Shown here: piece after piece, positions 24,844 to 34,953 of the stretch | Layout of the letters: each line of letters starts with the position of its first letter | Numbering within the stretch: position 1 is the first letter of the stretch | Assembly: GCF_003852715.1 (NCBI RefSeq) | Contig: NZ_RIAV01000001.1 | Location: 1 to 64,000 of the forward strand | DNA length: 64,000 nt | DNA from: Ectobacillus antri | GTDB taxonomy: Bacteria > Bacillota > Bacilli > Bacillales > Bacillaceae_G | Direction of reading: 5' to 3' | Program-made: the position numbers and the translations under genes | Notes under the pieces: generated by a model | The model's input: only the letters and a program-made list of their open reading frames with translations | What the model was told of the DNA's origin: nothing | Databases searched by the model: none

Positions 24844-25047
24844 ATGAAGCTAACAAAGGAAAATTTGCTGAAACGCTTACGAAACTGGAAGACTTGGGTC
24901 GCGCTGTTCGCATTAATTGGCATGATTTTAGAAAGTCTCGGCTATACAAATTTTCAAGGCACACTTGGAAAATGGGAGGAAACAATCTATACGCTTGGTA
25001 TTTTACTTGGTGTATGGTCCGACCATGACAGCAAGCCACAAGAGTAG
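24844..25047 (+). CDS. Phage phiLC3-type holin-like small membrane protein
   Basis: 67 residues. The charged N-terminus ('MKLTKENLLKRLRNW') leads into a hydrophobic segment ('WVALFALIGMILESLGY') and a second one ('IYTLGILLGVW') with an acidic/basic tail 'SDHDSKPQE'. This two-helix plan matches the phiLC3 holin family. RBS GGGGTGAGA. No endolysin or other phage gene is next to it, so it is either a solitary remnant or a host-adapted holin-like protein. A terminator follows. Confidence 0.6.
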   Translation: MKLTKENLLKRLRNWKTWVALFALIGMILESLGYTNFQGTLGKWEETIYTLGILLGVWSDHDSKPQE

Positions 25048-25048
25048 G

Positions 25049-25076
25049 AAAGTCCGCTTACGAGCGGGCTTTTTTT
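25049..25076 (+). terminator. Intrinsic terminator
   Basis: AAGTCCGCT-TACG-AGCGGGCTTTTTTT directly after the holin-like gene. Confidence 0.8.
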
Positions 25077-25150
25077 ATATGATAAGACAGTACACAATGT
25101 CACTTTTGCTTCTCCGGTGCTCATTATTGACGGAATGAGCATCTGTGTTT

Positions 25151-25189
25151 TATAATTCAATCATTGAATAGTTCAATGATTGAATTATA
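25151..25189. promoter_or_regulatory. Perfect 39-bp palindrome, probable MarR operator
   Basis: TATAATTCAATCATTGAA (25151-25168) and its exact complement (25172-25189) flank the three bases TAG. It ends 12 bp before the MarR-type start and contains two TTCAATNATTGAA half-palindromes, so two dimers could bind. TATAAT within it may be the -10 box. Confidence 0.75.
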
Positions 25190-25201
25190 AGGGGGTTCAA
25201 G

Positions 25202-25648
25202 ATGGAAAAACAAAAAATGCGTCATTTAATTGAACGTTACGAAGACATTTTTATTTTTGCAACGCGTAAGTTAAATGCGTTGCTAGCAGAATTATTAGAG
25301 GATTTAACACCTGAGCAATACTTCACGCTGCGTCATATTAAACGGTATGGTCCTTGCACATCGAGTACGTTATCAGAGCTGAACTGTGTAAATCGTAGCG
25401 CCATGACGGCTATGATTAATAAATTAGCGGCAAAGGGATACGTAACACGTACAACAGATTCTCAGGACCGCCGCATCATCTGGCTAGAAACAACACAGGA
25501 AGCGGAAGCGGTTCTTGCTGCAGGGGAAGAGGAGATGCATACCTTTATTGCCTCGTATCTAACAGAACTTGAAGCGGAAGAAGTGGAAAGCTTTATTCAT
25601 ATTTATGAAAAAATTTGGAATATTATCCGCGCAAAGGAGGAGAAATAA
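25202..25648 (+). CDS. MarR-family regulator (YdgG-like)
   Basis: 148 residues. MarR winged HTH: 'EDLTPEQYFTLRHIKRYGPC', 'TLSELNCVNRSAMTAMINKLAAKGYVTRTTDSQDRR' and the wing 'IIWLETTQEAEAVL'. It is separated by only 3 bp from the MMPL transporter gene, an arrangement like B. subtilis ydgG-ydgH. The palindrome directly upstream implies autoregulation of the two-gene operon. It starts with ATG with GGGGGTTCAAG. Confidence 0.87.
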   Translation: MEKQKMRHLIERYEDIFIFATRKLNALLAELLEDLTPEQYFTLRHIKRYGPCTSSTLSELNCVNRSAMTAMINKLAAKGYVTRTTDSQDRRIIWLETTQEAEAVLAAGEEEMHTFIASYLTELEAEEVESFIHIYEKIWNIIRAKEEK

Positions 25649-25651
25649 AGC

Positions 25652-28600
25652 ATGCGTACATTATTGAAGCTACGCTGGGTCTTTTTGGCGCTATGGACAG
25701 TTCTCTTAACTGTGCTCTTGATGTTTGCCCCAAATATGGAACAGCTTGTTCGTGAAAAAGGGAACATTACCATTCCGGACGAATATTCATCGATGGTGGC
25801 ACATGACATTTTAGAGCGTCACAACAAAGATGATGGCAATACACTTTCGGCGGTGCTCGTGTTTCATGATAAAGATGGTATTACCGGAAACAAACAAGAA
25901 GAGATTAACAGTATACTAGATAAACTCAAAGAGAAAGAGGAAGCGCTCGGCCTTGCCGCTTTGACTACATATCGAGACGGTGAAGAGCTGAGGGAGCAGC
26001 TTGTTTCTAAGGATAATAAAACAATTTTGACGCTACTAGAAGTAGAGCGACAGAACCGTGAAGTTGCGGACATTCGCGCAGCGCTAGAAAAGGTTGTAGG
26101 TACCCCGAAGGTAGAGCACTATTTTACGGGCGAAAGCTTCATCGGAGAAGATGTAGTCATTAGCTCACAAAACGGCTTGCATAAAACGGAAATCATTACA
26201 GTCGTGTTCATTTTATTTGTATTAATTTTAGTATTTCGCTCTGTTGTGGCACCGCTCATCCCATTGCTCACAGTCGGCATTTCATACGTGGCCAGCGCAG
26301 CTGTTGTCGCTTATTTAGTTGACTGGTTTAACTTCCCGTTATCAAACTTTACTCAAATTTTTATGGTAGCCATTTTATTCGGTATCGGAACGGACTACTG
26401 TATTCTGTTGCTCAGCCGTTTTAAAGAAGAATTACCAAAGCATGAATCAGTGGCCGATGCCATTATTAAAACGTATCAGACTGCGGGGCGTACGGTCTTT
26501 TTTAGCGCCTTGGCTGTATTAATCGGATTCTCGGCCATTGGCTTATCTAAGTTTTCCTTATATCAATCCGCAACAGGTGTGGCGGTCGGCATTCTCGTAT
26601 TATTAATTGCTTTCGTTACACTTGTACCGCTTGCAATGTACGCACTAGGTCCGCGCTTGTTTTGGCCAGCAAAATCAATTGCAGGTCACGGTGACAGTAA
26701 GCTATGGAGTGCATTCGGTACGTTTTCTCTACAAAAGCCGTTGCGCGCGCTTTTACTTGTTGCGATTATTGTTGTGCCGCTTATCGGCAGCTACGATGGA
26801 AAGCTATCGTTCAATTCCTTAAATGAAATTGGTGAGGATTATGGTTCTGTAAAAGGTTTTAATACAATTGCTGACAGCTTTGGTCCGGGCGAAGTTATGC
26901 CGGTGCAGGTTGTTATTGAAGGAAAAGAAAAGCTAGATTCAGAAGAAGCACTAGCCATCATTGAAAAGGTAAGTCGTGAAGTAGCAAAGCTTTCTTCTGT
27001 CGAAAAAGTACGCAGTGCAACGCGGCCGCTTGGTGAACCGGTTGAGGATTTCTATGTTGCCGACCAGGCTGATTCCTTACAAGACGGTCTTGGACAAGGA
27101 AATGACGGTTTAAGTCAAATTAAAGATGGTTTAACAGAAGCGAAAGATTCGCTTGCGGTATCTGGTCCAAAGCTTAGCGAAGCAGTGAACGGTTTTGATA
27201 GCTTAATTAATGGAACAAAAGGATTGCAAACGGGCCTTGGACAAATACAAGCTGCTTTAACGCAGGTGGAAAACGGTGTGCGTCAAGGTTCGATGGGGGC
27301 CGGACAAATTAAGCAGGAGCTAGCAAAGATTCAGGAGCAAGTTGCAGCTTCAGTTGCAGGCACGGAAAAGCAAGCACAGCAATTTGCGGAGCTTACAAGA
27401 GGCTTGCAGCAACTCAGTCAGCAATACAGCGGTATTGAGGCTGGGTTACAAGGAACAAGCACGAAACTCAACCTTGCCGCTTTACAGAAAACCTTTAGCG
27501 ATTTAGAAAGCCGCTATGATATGAAAAATGATACAAGTTATCAAGCCTTAAAAGGAAATGTGCTACAATCTGCTGGCGAAGTAGCGGCGATGCAAAAGGG
27601 TCTCGCGCAGATTAATCAAATCATGCAAAATGAGATTATTGCACCTCTTGCGCAAAGTGAACAACAATTTGCCGGCGCCGCAGCAGGACAAAAGCAGCTT
27701 GCTGATGGTCTTGGCCAAATCGTAACGGCGCTCGGTCAACTAGAAGCAGGAATAGGGCAGGCAGCTGATGGACAAAGGCAAATTATCGGGAAGTTCCCGC
27801 AGGTGACAAACGGATTATCACAAGTAACCAACGGTCAGCAACAGCTGAAAGATGGCTTTGCACAGCTGCCGGGACAGCTCGGTACATTGCGTGATGGTCT
27901 TGGGAAAAGTGCTGATGGTATTGGTGAGGTAACGAAGGGGCTGGAATCCGCACAGTCCTATCTCAAGGATTTAAACAATTCCGGTGATAAGGAAATGACG
28001 GGCTTTTATATTCCAAGCGCCGCACTGGAAAACAGCGATTTCCAGCAGGTGTTCGATCAATATTTATCAGAAGATAAAGAAGTCGCAAAGCTAGACGTTG
28101 TTTTGAAATATAATCCATACTCGAACGAAGCGCTGGAGGCAACAAAGGATATTAAAGAGGCTGTAAAGCGGGCACTTCGGGGCAGTGATTTAGAAGATGC
28201 AAACATCGGGGTGTCTGGTGTATCAGCTGTATCGGCAGATATGCTAGCAGCATCCAATAGTGACTACAGCCAAACGGTTATTTATATGTTAATTGGTATT
28301 ACACTCATTTTAGTTGTGATGCTACGTTCTCTCGTTATGCCGTTATATCTTATCGTCTCGCTCCTGTTGTGCTTCTACAGCTCACTCGCGATTAACGAGC
28401 TCATTTTCGTAAATATTCTTGGTTATGACGGTATTAACTGGACAATGCCATTCTTTGGCTTCGTGCTCCTCATGGCACTGGGTGTGGACTACAGTATCTT
28501 CTTAATGGACCGCTTTAATGAATATAAGGGCATGAAGGTAACAGAAGCGATGCTACTAGCGATGCGCAACATGGGAACAGTCATTTTCTCTGCAGTAATT

Positions 28601-28804
28601 ATTTTAGGAGGAACGTTCGCTGCGATGTATCCTTCCGGTGTGTTATCACTATTGCAAATTGCAACAATCGTACTTGCAGGACTTCTATTGTACGCCTTAG
28701 TGTTCTTACCATTCTTCATTCCAGTTATGGTAAAATTGTTTGGCAAAGCGAACTGGTTCCCATTCGATCGCAATCAAACGATAGAAAAAGAACTCGATAT
28801 GTAA
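25652..28804 (+). CDS. MMPL/RND-type membrane transporter (YdgH-like)
   Basis: 1050 residues, with the twelve-TM RND plan in two halves. TM1 is at about 8-25, followed by an extracytoplasmic domain. TM2-6 occupy about 180-340 ('FGIGTDYCILLLSRFKEE' carries the proton-relay Asp region). A second, very long extracytoplasmic loop spans about 360-850 and has many Gln/Gly-rich heptads ('GLGQIQAALTQVENGVRQG'), as in YhgE-like coiled coils. TM8-12 follow ('LMALGVDYSIFLMDRFNEY' is the second half's equivalent). It is thought to move lipids or drugs using the proton gradient. Co-transcribed with the MarR gene 3 bp upstream. Confidence 0.88.
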   Translation: MRTLLKLRWVFLALWTVLLTVLLMFAPNMEQLVREKGNITIPDEYSSMVAHDILERHNKDDGNTLSAVLVFHDKDGITGNKQEEINSILDKLKEKEEALGLAALTTYRDGEELREQLVSKDNKTILTLLEVERQNREVADIRAALEKVVGTPKVEHYFTGESFIGEDVVISSQNGLHKTEIITVVFILFVLILVFRSVVAPLIPLLTVGISYVASAAVVAYLVDWFNFPLSNFTQIFMVAILFGIGTDYCILLLSRFKEELPKHESVADAIIKTYQTAGRTVFFSALAVLIGFSAIGLSKFSLYQSATGVAVGILVLLIAFVTLVPLAMYALGPRLFWPAKSIAGHGDSKLWSAFGTFSLQKPLRALLLVAIIVVPLIGSYDGKLSFNSLNEIGEDYGSVKGFNTIADSFGPGEVMPVQVVIEGKEKLDSEEALAIIEKVSREVAKLSSVEKVRSATRPLGEPVEDFYVADQADSLQDGLGQGNDGLSQIKDGLTEAKDSLAVSGPKLSEAVNGFDSLINGTKGLQTGLGQIQAALTQVENGVRQGSMGAGQIKQELAKIQEQVAASVAGTEKQAQQFAELTRGLQQLSQQYSGIEAGLQGTSTKLNLAALQKTFSDLESRYDMKNDTSYQALKGNVLQSAGEVAAMQKGLAQINQIMQNEIIAPLAQSEQQFAGAAAGQKQLADGLGQIVTALGQLEAGIGQAADGQRQIIGKFPQVTNGLSQVTNGQQQLKDGFAQLPGQLGTLRDGLGKSADGIGEVTKGLESAQSYLKDLNNSGDKEMTGFYIPSAALENSDFQQVFDQYLSEDKEVAKLDVVLKYNPYSNEALEATKDIKEAVKRALRGSDLEDANIGVSGVSAVSADMLAASNSDYSQTVIYMLIGITLILVVMLRSLVMPLYLIVSLLLCFYSSLAINELIFVNILGYDGINWTMPFFGFVLLMALGVDYSIFLMDRFNEYKGMKVTEAMLLAMRNMGTVIFSAVIILGGTFAAMYPSGVLSLLQIATIVLAGLLLYALVFLPFFIPVMVKLFGKANWFPFDRNQTIEKELDM

Positions 28805-28805
28805 A

Positions 28806-28840
28806 CAAAAAAGCTGCTCCGGTTTCGGAACAGCTTTTTT
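28806..28840 (+). terminator. Intrinsic terminator of the MarR-MMPL operon
   Basis: AAAAAAGCTGCTCCG-GTTT-CGGAACAGCTTTTTT. Confidence 0.88.
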
Positions 28841-28945
28841 AGGCATGACTCAATCTAAATGATACCAAAAAGAAAAATATAAGTCTATTTCTTTTTTTCT
28901 GCATCTGGCAAAATGAATACATACACACCGATAGGAGGGAAGTAG

Positions 28946-29674
28946 ATGCAACAAAACATTTATGATCATCCTGATTTCTTTAAAGGCTATAAGCAATTGC
29001 GACAGTCGCCGCTGAACTACAACAACTTCGTTGAGCAGCCCGCATTGCGCCGCATGCTGCCGGATTTGAAAGGTAAGCATGTACTAGATCTTGGCTGTGG
29101 AATGGGAGAGTTTGCCCGCTTTTGTATTGAGCAGGGGGCAGCGGAAGTGACCGGTATTGATTTATCGGAAAACATGATTGCCGAAGCACGTAGGCATCCG
29201 TCTGAACGTATAACGTATGTACAAGGTTCCATTGAAGACACACCTCTAGGCCAGTACGACTTAGTCGTAAGCTCTCTTGCACTTCATTATGTAAAAGATT
29301 ACGAAGGTGCGGTACAAAAAGTAGCTAAGGCCCTCAGGCCAGGCGGTACTTTTTTGTTTTCTGTTGAGCATCCGATTGTAACTGCAAGCAAACAAGGAGA
29401 CTGGGTGAAGGATGAAAAGGGAAACAAGCTATATTATCCGATAGATCACTATCATGAAGAGGGACAGCGAATCATCTCCTGGTACGTAGATGGTGTAATT
29501 ATCTACCACCGTACGCTAACCACATTGCTGAACGGACTCATGCGAGCAGGCTTTACACTGCAGGAAATTGAAGAACCTATACCGACCGAAGAGGGCATAC
29601 GCCTCATGCCGCGGGTGGCAAATGAACTGCGCAAACCATCTTTTTTAATCATAAAGGCGGAAGTCGGCCGATAG
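28946..29674 (+). CDS. Class I SAM-dependent methyltransferase
   Basis: 242 residues. Motif I 'HVLDLGCGMGEFARFC' (about 45-60) binds SAM. 'VTGIDLSENMIAEARRHP' is motif post-I, with the acidic residue for the ribose, and 'QYDLVVSSLALHYV' is motif II. The C-terminal half has no clear substrate domain. RBS ATAGGAGGGAAG. Its stop TAG lies inside the first unit of the 21-bp tandem repeat, so the last residues 'VGR' are encoded by the repeat and the original end may have been altered. Substrate unknown. Confidence 0.87.
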   Translation: MQQNIYDHPDFFKGYKQLRQSPLNYNNFVEQPALRRMLPDLKGKHVLDLGCGMGEFARFCIEQGAAEVTGIDLSENMIAEARRHPSERITYVQGSIEDTPLGQYDLVVSSLALHYVKDYEGAVQKVAKALRPGGTFLFSVEHPIVTASKQGDWVKDEKGNKLYYPIDHYHEEGQRIISWYVDGVIIYHRTLTTLLNGLMRAGFTLQEIEEPIPTEEGIRLMPRVANELRKPSFLIIKAEVGR

Positions 29675-30090
29675 AAGAGGAGAATCGGCCGATAGAAGAA
29701 GAGAATTGGCCGATAGAAGGGGAAAATCGGCCGATAGAAGAGGAGAATTGGCCGATAGAGAGGAGAATCGGCCGATAGAAGAAGAGAATTGGCCGATAGA
29801 AGGGGAAAATCGGCCGATAGAAGAGGAGAATTGGCCGATAGAGAGGAAAATCGGCCGATAGAAGAAGAGAATCGGCCGATAGAAGAGGAGAATCGGCCGA
29901 TAGAAGAGGAGAATCGGCCGATAGAAGAAGAGAATTGGCCGATAGAAGGGGAAAATTGGCCGATAGAAGAAGAGAATCGGCCGATAGAGGAGGAGAATTG
30001 GCCGATAGAGAGGAAAATCGGCCGATAGAAGAGGAAAATTGGCCGATAGAAGAGGAAAATCAGCCGATAGAAGAGGAGAATTGACCGATA
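29658..30090. repeat. 21-bp palindromic tandem repeat (about 21 units)
   Basis: CCGATAG recurs about 21 times, mostly every 21 bp, with three or so 18-bp units that have lost three bases. The unit reads about GGCCGATAGAAGAGGAGAATC. Each junction forms TCGGCCGA or TTGGCCGA, short palindromes with an EagI-type CGGCCG core. Because the unit is a multiple of three, long frames exist on both strands (79 codons plus, over 200 minus), but they lack ribosome binding sites and encode only repeated heptads. The array lies between the convergent methyltransferase and odhB genes. Confidence 0.88.
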
Positions 30091-30106
30091 GACTAAACTA
30101 TAAAGT

Positions 30107-30138
30107 AAAAAATCCCCATCACTGGATGGGGATTTTTT
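30107..30138. terminator. Bidirectional intrinsic terminator of odhAB
   Basis: AAAAAATCCCCATC-ACTG-GATGGGGATTTTTT, a perfect 14-bp stem two bases from the odhB stop. The A and T runs allow it to work on both strands. Confidence 0.88.
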
Positions 30139-30140
30139 CA

Positions 30141-31403
30141 TTAACCTTCTAAAAGCAAAGATTTTGGATCTTCAAGCAACTCTTTTACCATCGCTAAGAA
30201 GCTTACCGCTTCTTTGCCGTCTACGATGCGGTGGTCGTAGGAAAGGGCGATGTACATCATCGGGCGGTTTTCCATGCGCTCTGCATCGATTGCAACCGGA
30301 CGCAACTGAATTTTGTGCATGCCGAGAATGCCGACTTGTGGTCCGTTTAGGATCGGTGTAGACATTAAGGAACCGAATACGCCGCCGTTTGTGATTGTGA
30401 ACGTGCCGCCTTGTAATTCTTTTAGTGTCAACTTGTTGTCGCGTGCTTTTTTACCAAGCTCGCTGATTTCCCTTTCAATCTCTGCAAAGTTCTTCGTGTT
30501 CGCATCGCGTACAACCGGTACAACTAGACCTTCTGGTGCAGATACCGCGATACCAATGTCGTAAAATTTCTTCACAATCAGTTCATCGCCTTGAATTTCA
30601 GCGTTTAATAACGGGAATTGCTTCAATGCCGCTACAACTGCTTTTGTAAAGAAGGACATAAAGCCTAGACGTACGTCATGCTTTTTTACAAATGCATCTT
30701 TACGCTCGTTACGAAGCTCCATGATTGCCGTCATGTCAACTTCATTAAATGTAGTTAGCATAGCTGCCGTTTGCTGTACTTCCACCAAGCGATTTGCAAT
30801 TGTTTGGCGACGGCGGGACATTTTCACGCGTTCCACCGGCTTGTCAAACTCAACTGCTGCTTTTGGCTTTTCAATCTTTGGTGCAGGAGCTGGAGTCGGA
30901 GTTGGTGCAGCAGTATGTGCTTTTACATCATGCGGTCTGATGCGGCCAAGTGGATCTGTGCTGCGCACTTCGTTTAAGTCGATGCCCATCTCGCGTGCCA
31001 ATTTACGTGCTGCCGGAGAAGCAATTGGACGATCTGTGTTTGGCAGACCTTGCATCGGCTGCGGCGCAACAGGTGTTTCTACCTTTGGTGTATCTGCTTC
31101 TAGCTGCGGAGCAGGCGTAGGTGCTGGTGCAGCTGGTGCAGCTGGTGCTTCTACTGTTGCCGCTTGCTCATTCGTATCTAAAATGGCGATTACATCGCCG
31201 ACTTCTACTGTATCGCCGGGTTGTTTTAACATTTGTGCTACAATACCTGTGTATTCTGTGTTAATTTCTAGGTTTACTTTGTCAGTTTCAAGCTCAACGA
31301 CGCTTTCCCCTTTGCTTACTTTGTCGCCAACTTTGATGAGCCATTGAGAAATAGTGCCTTCTGTAATAGATTCTGCAAGCTCAGGTACTTTAATTTCAAT
31401 CAT
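30141..31403 (-). CDS. odhB: 2-oxoglutarate dehydrogenase E2 (dihydrolipoyl succinyltransferase)
   Basis: 420 residues. The lipoyl domain (1-77) has the lipoylated Lys42 in '[10 protein letters not shown]'. A Pro/Ala-rich linker follows. The peripheral subunit-binding domain lies around 125-165 ('[19 protein letters not shown]'). A second linker leads to the catalytic acyltransferase domain (about 190-420) ending with '[13 protein letters not shown]', where His391 and Asp395 are catalytic. It transfers the succinyl group from the E1-bound intermediate to CoA in the TCA cycle, forming the 24-mer core. It lies 60 bp after odhA in the same operon and is followed by a strong terminator. The length matches Bacillus homologues. 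Confidence 0.96.
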   Translation of the reverse strand: MIEIKVPELAESITEGTISQWLIKVGDKVSKGESVVELETDKVNLEINTEYTGIVAQMLKQPGDTVEVGDVIAILDTNEQAATVEAPAAPAAPAPTPAPQLEADTPKVETPVAPQPMQGLPNTDRPIASPAARKLAREMGIDLNEVRSTDPLGRIRPHDVKAHTAAPTPTPAPAPKIEKPKAAVEFDKPVERVKMSRRRQTIANRLVEVQQTAAMLTTFNEVDMTAIMELRNERKDAFVKKHDVRLGFMSFFTKAVVAALKQFPLLNAEIQGDELIVKKFYDIGIAVSAPEGLVVPVVRDANTKNFAEIEREISELGKKARDNKLTLKELQGGTFTITNGGVFGSLMSTPILNGPQVGILGMHKIQLRPVAIDAERMENRPMMYIALSYDHRIVDGKEAVSFLAMVKELLEDPKSLLLEG

Positions 31404-31463
31404 TTGTATGTCCTCCCCAATTTGCCTTGCGATTTAGTGCGAGCGGGGGCGTACCCCGCTCTG

Positions 31464-34247
31464 TTACATATGAACGAATTCTTTTTCAAGCGCTGTCGGC
31501 TCAGTTTGACCAACGCGTAATGCGCAGCTGATGATAACATCTTGTTCCGCCTTATGCACATACGGATCGCCACCAGATGGACTAGAACGATCTGGACGAC
31601 CAATATAGCCAACCTTTTTGCCGTCTGCCATTTCAAATAATGTCGGTGCAAGGTAGTGCCAAGCGCCCATGTTTCTTGGTTCTTCCTGTACCCATACGAT
31701 TTCAGTGAGATTCGGGTAACGCTTCATAATTTCTTCAATTTTTTCTTTCGGGAACGGATACAACTCTTCAACGCGCACGATGTGCAGTTCATCAAGCTCC
31801 AGTTCCTTATTGGACTCCACTTCCGCAGCCAAGTCGATTGCCATCTTACCAGTTGTTAAGACAAGGCGCTTCACTTTATCCGTTTTGCCAAGACCTGGCT
31901 GCTCCAGCACCGCTTCAAATTTGCCTTCGCTTAATGCTTCAGCAGGCGAGGTTGTCAGCGGGTTACGAAGCAAGCTCTTTGGCGTCATGATGATAAGCGG
32001 GCGTACATAATCTTTGCCGAGGCTCATCGCTTGACGACGTAAAATGTGGAAGTATTGCGCTGCGCTTGTTAAATTCGCTACTGTCCAGTTATTCTCTGCG
32101 GCAAGCTGCAGGAAGCGTTCCGGACGTGCACTAGAGTGCTCCGGACCTTGGCCTTCGTAGCCGTGCGGAAGCAAAATAACAAGACCAGATTTTTGTCCCC
32201 ATTTCGCGCGGCTTGCTGATACAAATTGATCGAACAAACCTTGGGCGGTATTGGCGAAGTCACCGTACTGCGCTTCCCAAAGTACCAGAGTTTCCGGTGC
32301 AAACACATTGTAGCCGTATTCAAAGCCGACAACCGCAGCTTCTGAAAGCGGACTGTTGTGGACTGTGAAGGAAGCGTTGCTGCTTGGAATACGATGAAGT
32401 GGTGAATACGTTTCGTTTGTCTCCGTATCATGCAGCATAATGTGGCGATGCGCGAATGTACCGCGCTGTGAATCTTGACCTGTTAAGCGAATTGGCGTAC
32501 CATCCTGTAAAATGGTTGCATATGCTAACGCTTCAGCGTGCGCCCATTCAATTTTACCTTCTGCTAACGCTTGCTCGCGGCGCTCCAAAATCTTTTTCAC
32601 TTTTGGATAGACGCGGAAATCAGAAGGCCAATCAAGCAGCGCTGCATTGATTTCACGCAATGTTTCTGCCGGAACACTTGTTGATAGGTTTGGAATGCCG
32701 TTCGCGACAGCATCTGGCATCTTCACGTCCGCACTCACGTTTCCTGTTGTTTTCGGTCCAACCAACGCGTACTCAGATTTTAAATGCTCCTGTACAAATG
32801 CGGAGATTGTTTCAATTTCCTCATTTTGCAGTACACCTGACTCCTGCAATTGCTTCGCGTACAATGCGCGGACTGTTGGATGTTTGCTCACCTTTTTATA
32901 TACAAGCGGCTGCGTTACAGCAGGATCGTCCATTTCGTTGTGACCGTAGCGGCGGTAACCAACTAAGTCGATAACAAAATCCTTTTGGAACGTTTCGCGG
33001 TAGCGGTATGCTAGGGAAGCAGCCTGTAAACATGCATCTGGATCATCCGCGTTTACGTGTATGATTGGAATGTCAAACCCTTTTGCAAGGTCGCTCGCAT
33101 AGCGCGTGGAGCGAGAGTCATAGCTGTCTGTTGTAAAGCCGACCATGTTGTTGGCAATGATGTGAATTGTCCCCCCTGTGCGGTAGCCATTCAATCTGCC
33201 AAGGTTCAGCGTTTCAGCGACAATACCTTGACCAGGGAATGCCGCATCCCCGTGCACCAAAATCGCAAATGCTTTTGATACATCGTGCGTAGGCTCACCA
33301 GCTTTTTCACGGTTTTCCTGTGCCGCACGTGCGAAGCCTTCTACAACCGGATCAACAAATTCTAAGTGACTTGGATTGTTTGCAAGTGTTACGCGTGTTC
33401 CGCCAACCATGTGCTCTTTACCAAGGTGATACTTTACATCGCCCGTCCAAGCGTCAGCTGCCTGCGCTTTTGAGTTTTGAAACTCCGTGAACATGACGTT
33501 GTACGGCTTTTCTAATACATGTGCAAGCACGCTCAAACGCCCGCGGTGCGCCATACCAATGACAACATCCTGTACACCTTGCTTTGCACCGTGTGCAATC
33601 AACTCATCCATCATAGGAACGAGCATATCTACGCCTTCAATGGAGAAGCGTTTTTGGCCGACAAAAGTTTTGTGCAAAAATTGTTCGAAGCCTTCTACGG
33701 CTGTTAATCGTTTTAACACAGCAATGCGTGTTTCATTGCTGATGGTTTGCGGAATAGTTTCAATTTGCTGTTGCAGCCAAGTGCGCTCTGCTTTGTCTTG
33801 TACATGTGCGAACTCGAATGCTAATGTACTCGTATATACTTGCTGCAGATGAAGAACTGCATCCCAAGCAGTGCGAATATGCTGCGGTGCCTCGTGCCAT
33901 ATCGCAGTAACTGGAATCGCTTTCAAATCTGCTTCACTAAGACCATTCAAAGGTACCTGTGCGTTTGTCCGCTCTAGTGGATTTAAATCGGCATAGACAT
34001 GACCTTGTGAGCGAATCTCATCAAGTAGTCGTGCTGCTGCCAAAAGTTTTGAGCCGTCAAAGGCTTGCGGTGCTGTTTCTGGTGCTGCTGTATTTGTTTC
34101 AGGTGGTGCGCCCCATGTTGTAAACAAGTCTTGCAATTCTGCTTCTACCGCTTCACCATTTAAAAAAAGATCATATTGTTCAATTACATAGCCAAGGTTT
34201 GGACCGTGGAACTTCAACCACGGGTTACCGTTTGTTTGTTTTGTCAT
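31464..34247 (-). CDS. odhA: 2-oxoglutarate dehydrogenase E1 (thiamine-diphosphate dependent)
   Basis: 927 residues, slightly shorter than the ~945 of B. subtilis OdhA. '[15 protein letters not shown]' is the substrate-site segment. '[20 protein letters not shown]' and 'GDAAFPGQ...N' form the TPP/Mg binding motif. The transketolase-like pyrimidine domain ('[20 protein letters not shown]') and the C-terminal '[20 protein letters not shown]' are diagnostic. It decarboxylates 2-oxoglutarate and passes the succinyl group to OdhB. ATG with AGGAGGTTTTG. It is the first gene of odhAB; E3 (lpd) is not in the window. Confidence 0.96.
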   Translation of the reverse strand: MTKQTNGNPWLKFHGPNLGYVIEQYDLFLNGEAVEAELQDLFTTWGAPPETNTAAPETAPQAFDGSKLLAAARLLDEIRSQGHVYADLNPLERTNAQVPLNGLSEADLKAIPVTAIWHEAPQHIRTAWDAVLHLQQVYTSTLAFEFAHVQDKAERTWLQQQIETIPQTISNETRIAVLKRLTAVEGFEQFLHKTFVGQKRFSIEGVDMLVPMMDELIAHGAKQGVQDVVIGMAHRGRLSVLAHVLEKPYNVMFTEFQNSKAQAADAWTGDVKYHLGKEHMVGGTRVTLANNPSHLEFVDPVVEGFARAAQENREKAGEPTHDVSKAFAILVHGDAAFPGQGIVAETLNLGRLNGYRTGGTIHIIANNMVGFTTDSYDSRSTRYASDLAKGFDIPIIHVNADDPDACLQAASLAYRYRETFQKDFVIDLVGYRRYGHNEMDDPAVTQPLVYKKVSKHPTVRALYAKQLQESGVLQNEEIETISAFVQEHLKSEYALVGPKTTGNVSADVKMPDAVANGIPNLSTSVPAETLREINAALLDWPSDFRVYPKVKKILERREQALAEGKIEWAHAEALAYATILQDGTPIRLTGQDSQRGTFAHRHIMLHDTETNETYSPLHRIPSSNASFTVHNSPLSEAAVVGFEYGYNVFAPETLVLWEAQYGDFANTAQGLFDQFVSASRAKWGQKSGLVILLPHGYEGQGPEHSSARPERFLQLAAENNWTVANLTSAAQYFHILRRQAMSLGKDYVRPLIIMTPKSLLRNPLTTSPAEALSEGKFEAVLEQPGLGKTDKVKRLVLTTGKMAIDLAAEVESNKELELDELHIVRVEELYPFPKEKIEEIMKRYPNLTEIVWVQEEPRNMGAWHYLAPTLFEMADGKKVGYIGRPDRSSPSGGDPYVHKAEQDVIISCALRVGQTEPTALEKEFVHM

Positions 34248-34924
34248 CCAACAAAACCTCCTAAGTTCGTGCGTGTTTCTGTCTTGCCGGTGATGTGTCG
34301 ATGAATATCCCCTATACTCTTATGTTATCAGAATAATTAATATTTACCAAAAACTATTACTTATCTATTTCCTAAGAAAGCATTCGCAAAATCTTATCAC
34401 GAATTGGAATCCTTTCCAAAAAGAAGGGTTGTCCATCTTCATAGCATGTCGTACAAGACGCGGGGCATAGTGGCTGCCCAAATTTCTCATTCCCCTTAAA
34501 AATAGTATTACAATAATAAATGCAATCTCTATACATATACTAATATAGTAAGCGTTTGCATTTATATTATACAGCTTTTTAGAAAAGTATAAAGTAGTAA
34601 ATTGCATAAAGACTATGAATTTAGTGAAAATTTATTGAAGGAATAACTTTTTTTATAGGGTAGAGAAGAACGGGCGATGTGTGGCTGCGATCAGTGCCTA
34701 ACCTAAGAGATACGCGTGTCAAATAAGAACATACACACGTAGCGAGGCGTTCTGAAGCTGTGATTTTCTTGCTGTTTCTATGTCGAAAAAATCATGTAGA
34801 CTTATATAGATTAGCAAATAGCTGTGCATATCGTTGCAATTAGAAAAAATGACATTCTCTTTTGGGTTAGGGCTTAGGATGTACAGGTGTGTGAAGGATT
34901 TTTTTCTATTTTGCTGCAAGCCTA
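34248..34924. other. Long intergenic region upstream of odhA
   Basis: About 680 bp, AT-rich. The odhA promoter must lie near 34260-34380. On the minus strand a 41-codon frame (34365-34490, 'MRNLGSHYAPRLVRHAMKMD', then 'NPSFWKGFQF') follows AAGGGGA, but the spacing to its ATG is too short for a convincing start. I see no other gene, riboswitch or repeat. The far side carries the terminator of the histidine kinase gene. Confidence 0.4.
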
Positions 34925-34953
34925 TAAAAAAAGCGTCCGTTATAGGACACTTT
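34925..34953 (-). terminator. Intrinsic terminator overlapping the kinase stop codon
   Basis: On the minus strand AAAAAGTGTCC-TATAAC-GGACGCTTTTTTT. The TAA stop of the histidine kinase lies in the loop. Confidence 0.75.

Noticed and set aside
24844-25047. Prophage inferred from the holin-like gene
   Set aside because: No lysin, structural, integrase or terminase gene lies nearby; the gene is solitary.
29503-30141. 212-codon minus-strand frame encoding FYRPIFL repeats
   Set aside because: It is produced by the 21-bp tandem array, has no RBS and overlaps the methyltransferase gene.
30721-31347. 208-codon frame antisense to odhB
   Set aside because: It mirrors codon bias of the Ala/Pro-rich linker of odhB; no RBS and low-complexity product.
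34365-34607. 80-codon minus-strand frame upstream of odhA
   Set aside because: Start region is AT-rich promoter DNA; the best internal ATG is too close to the AAGGGGA to be initiated; unrecognised product.
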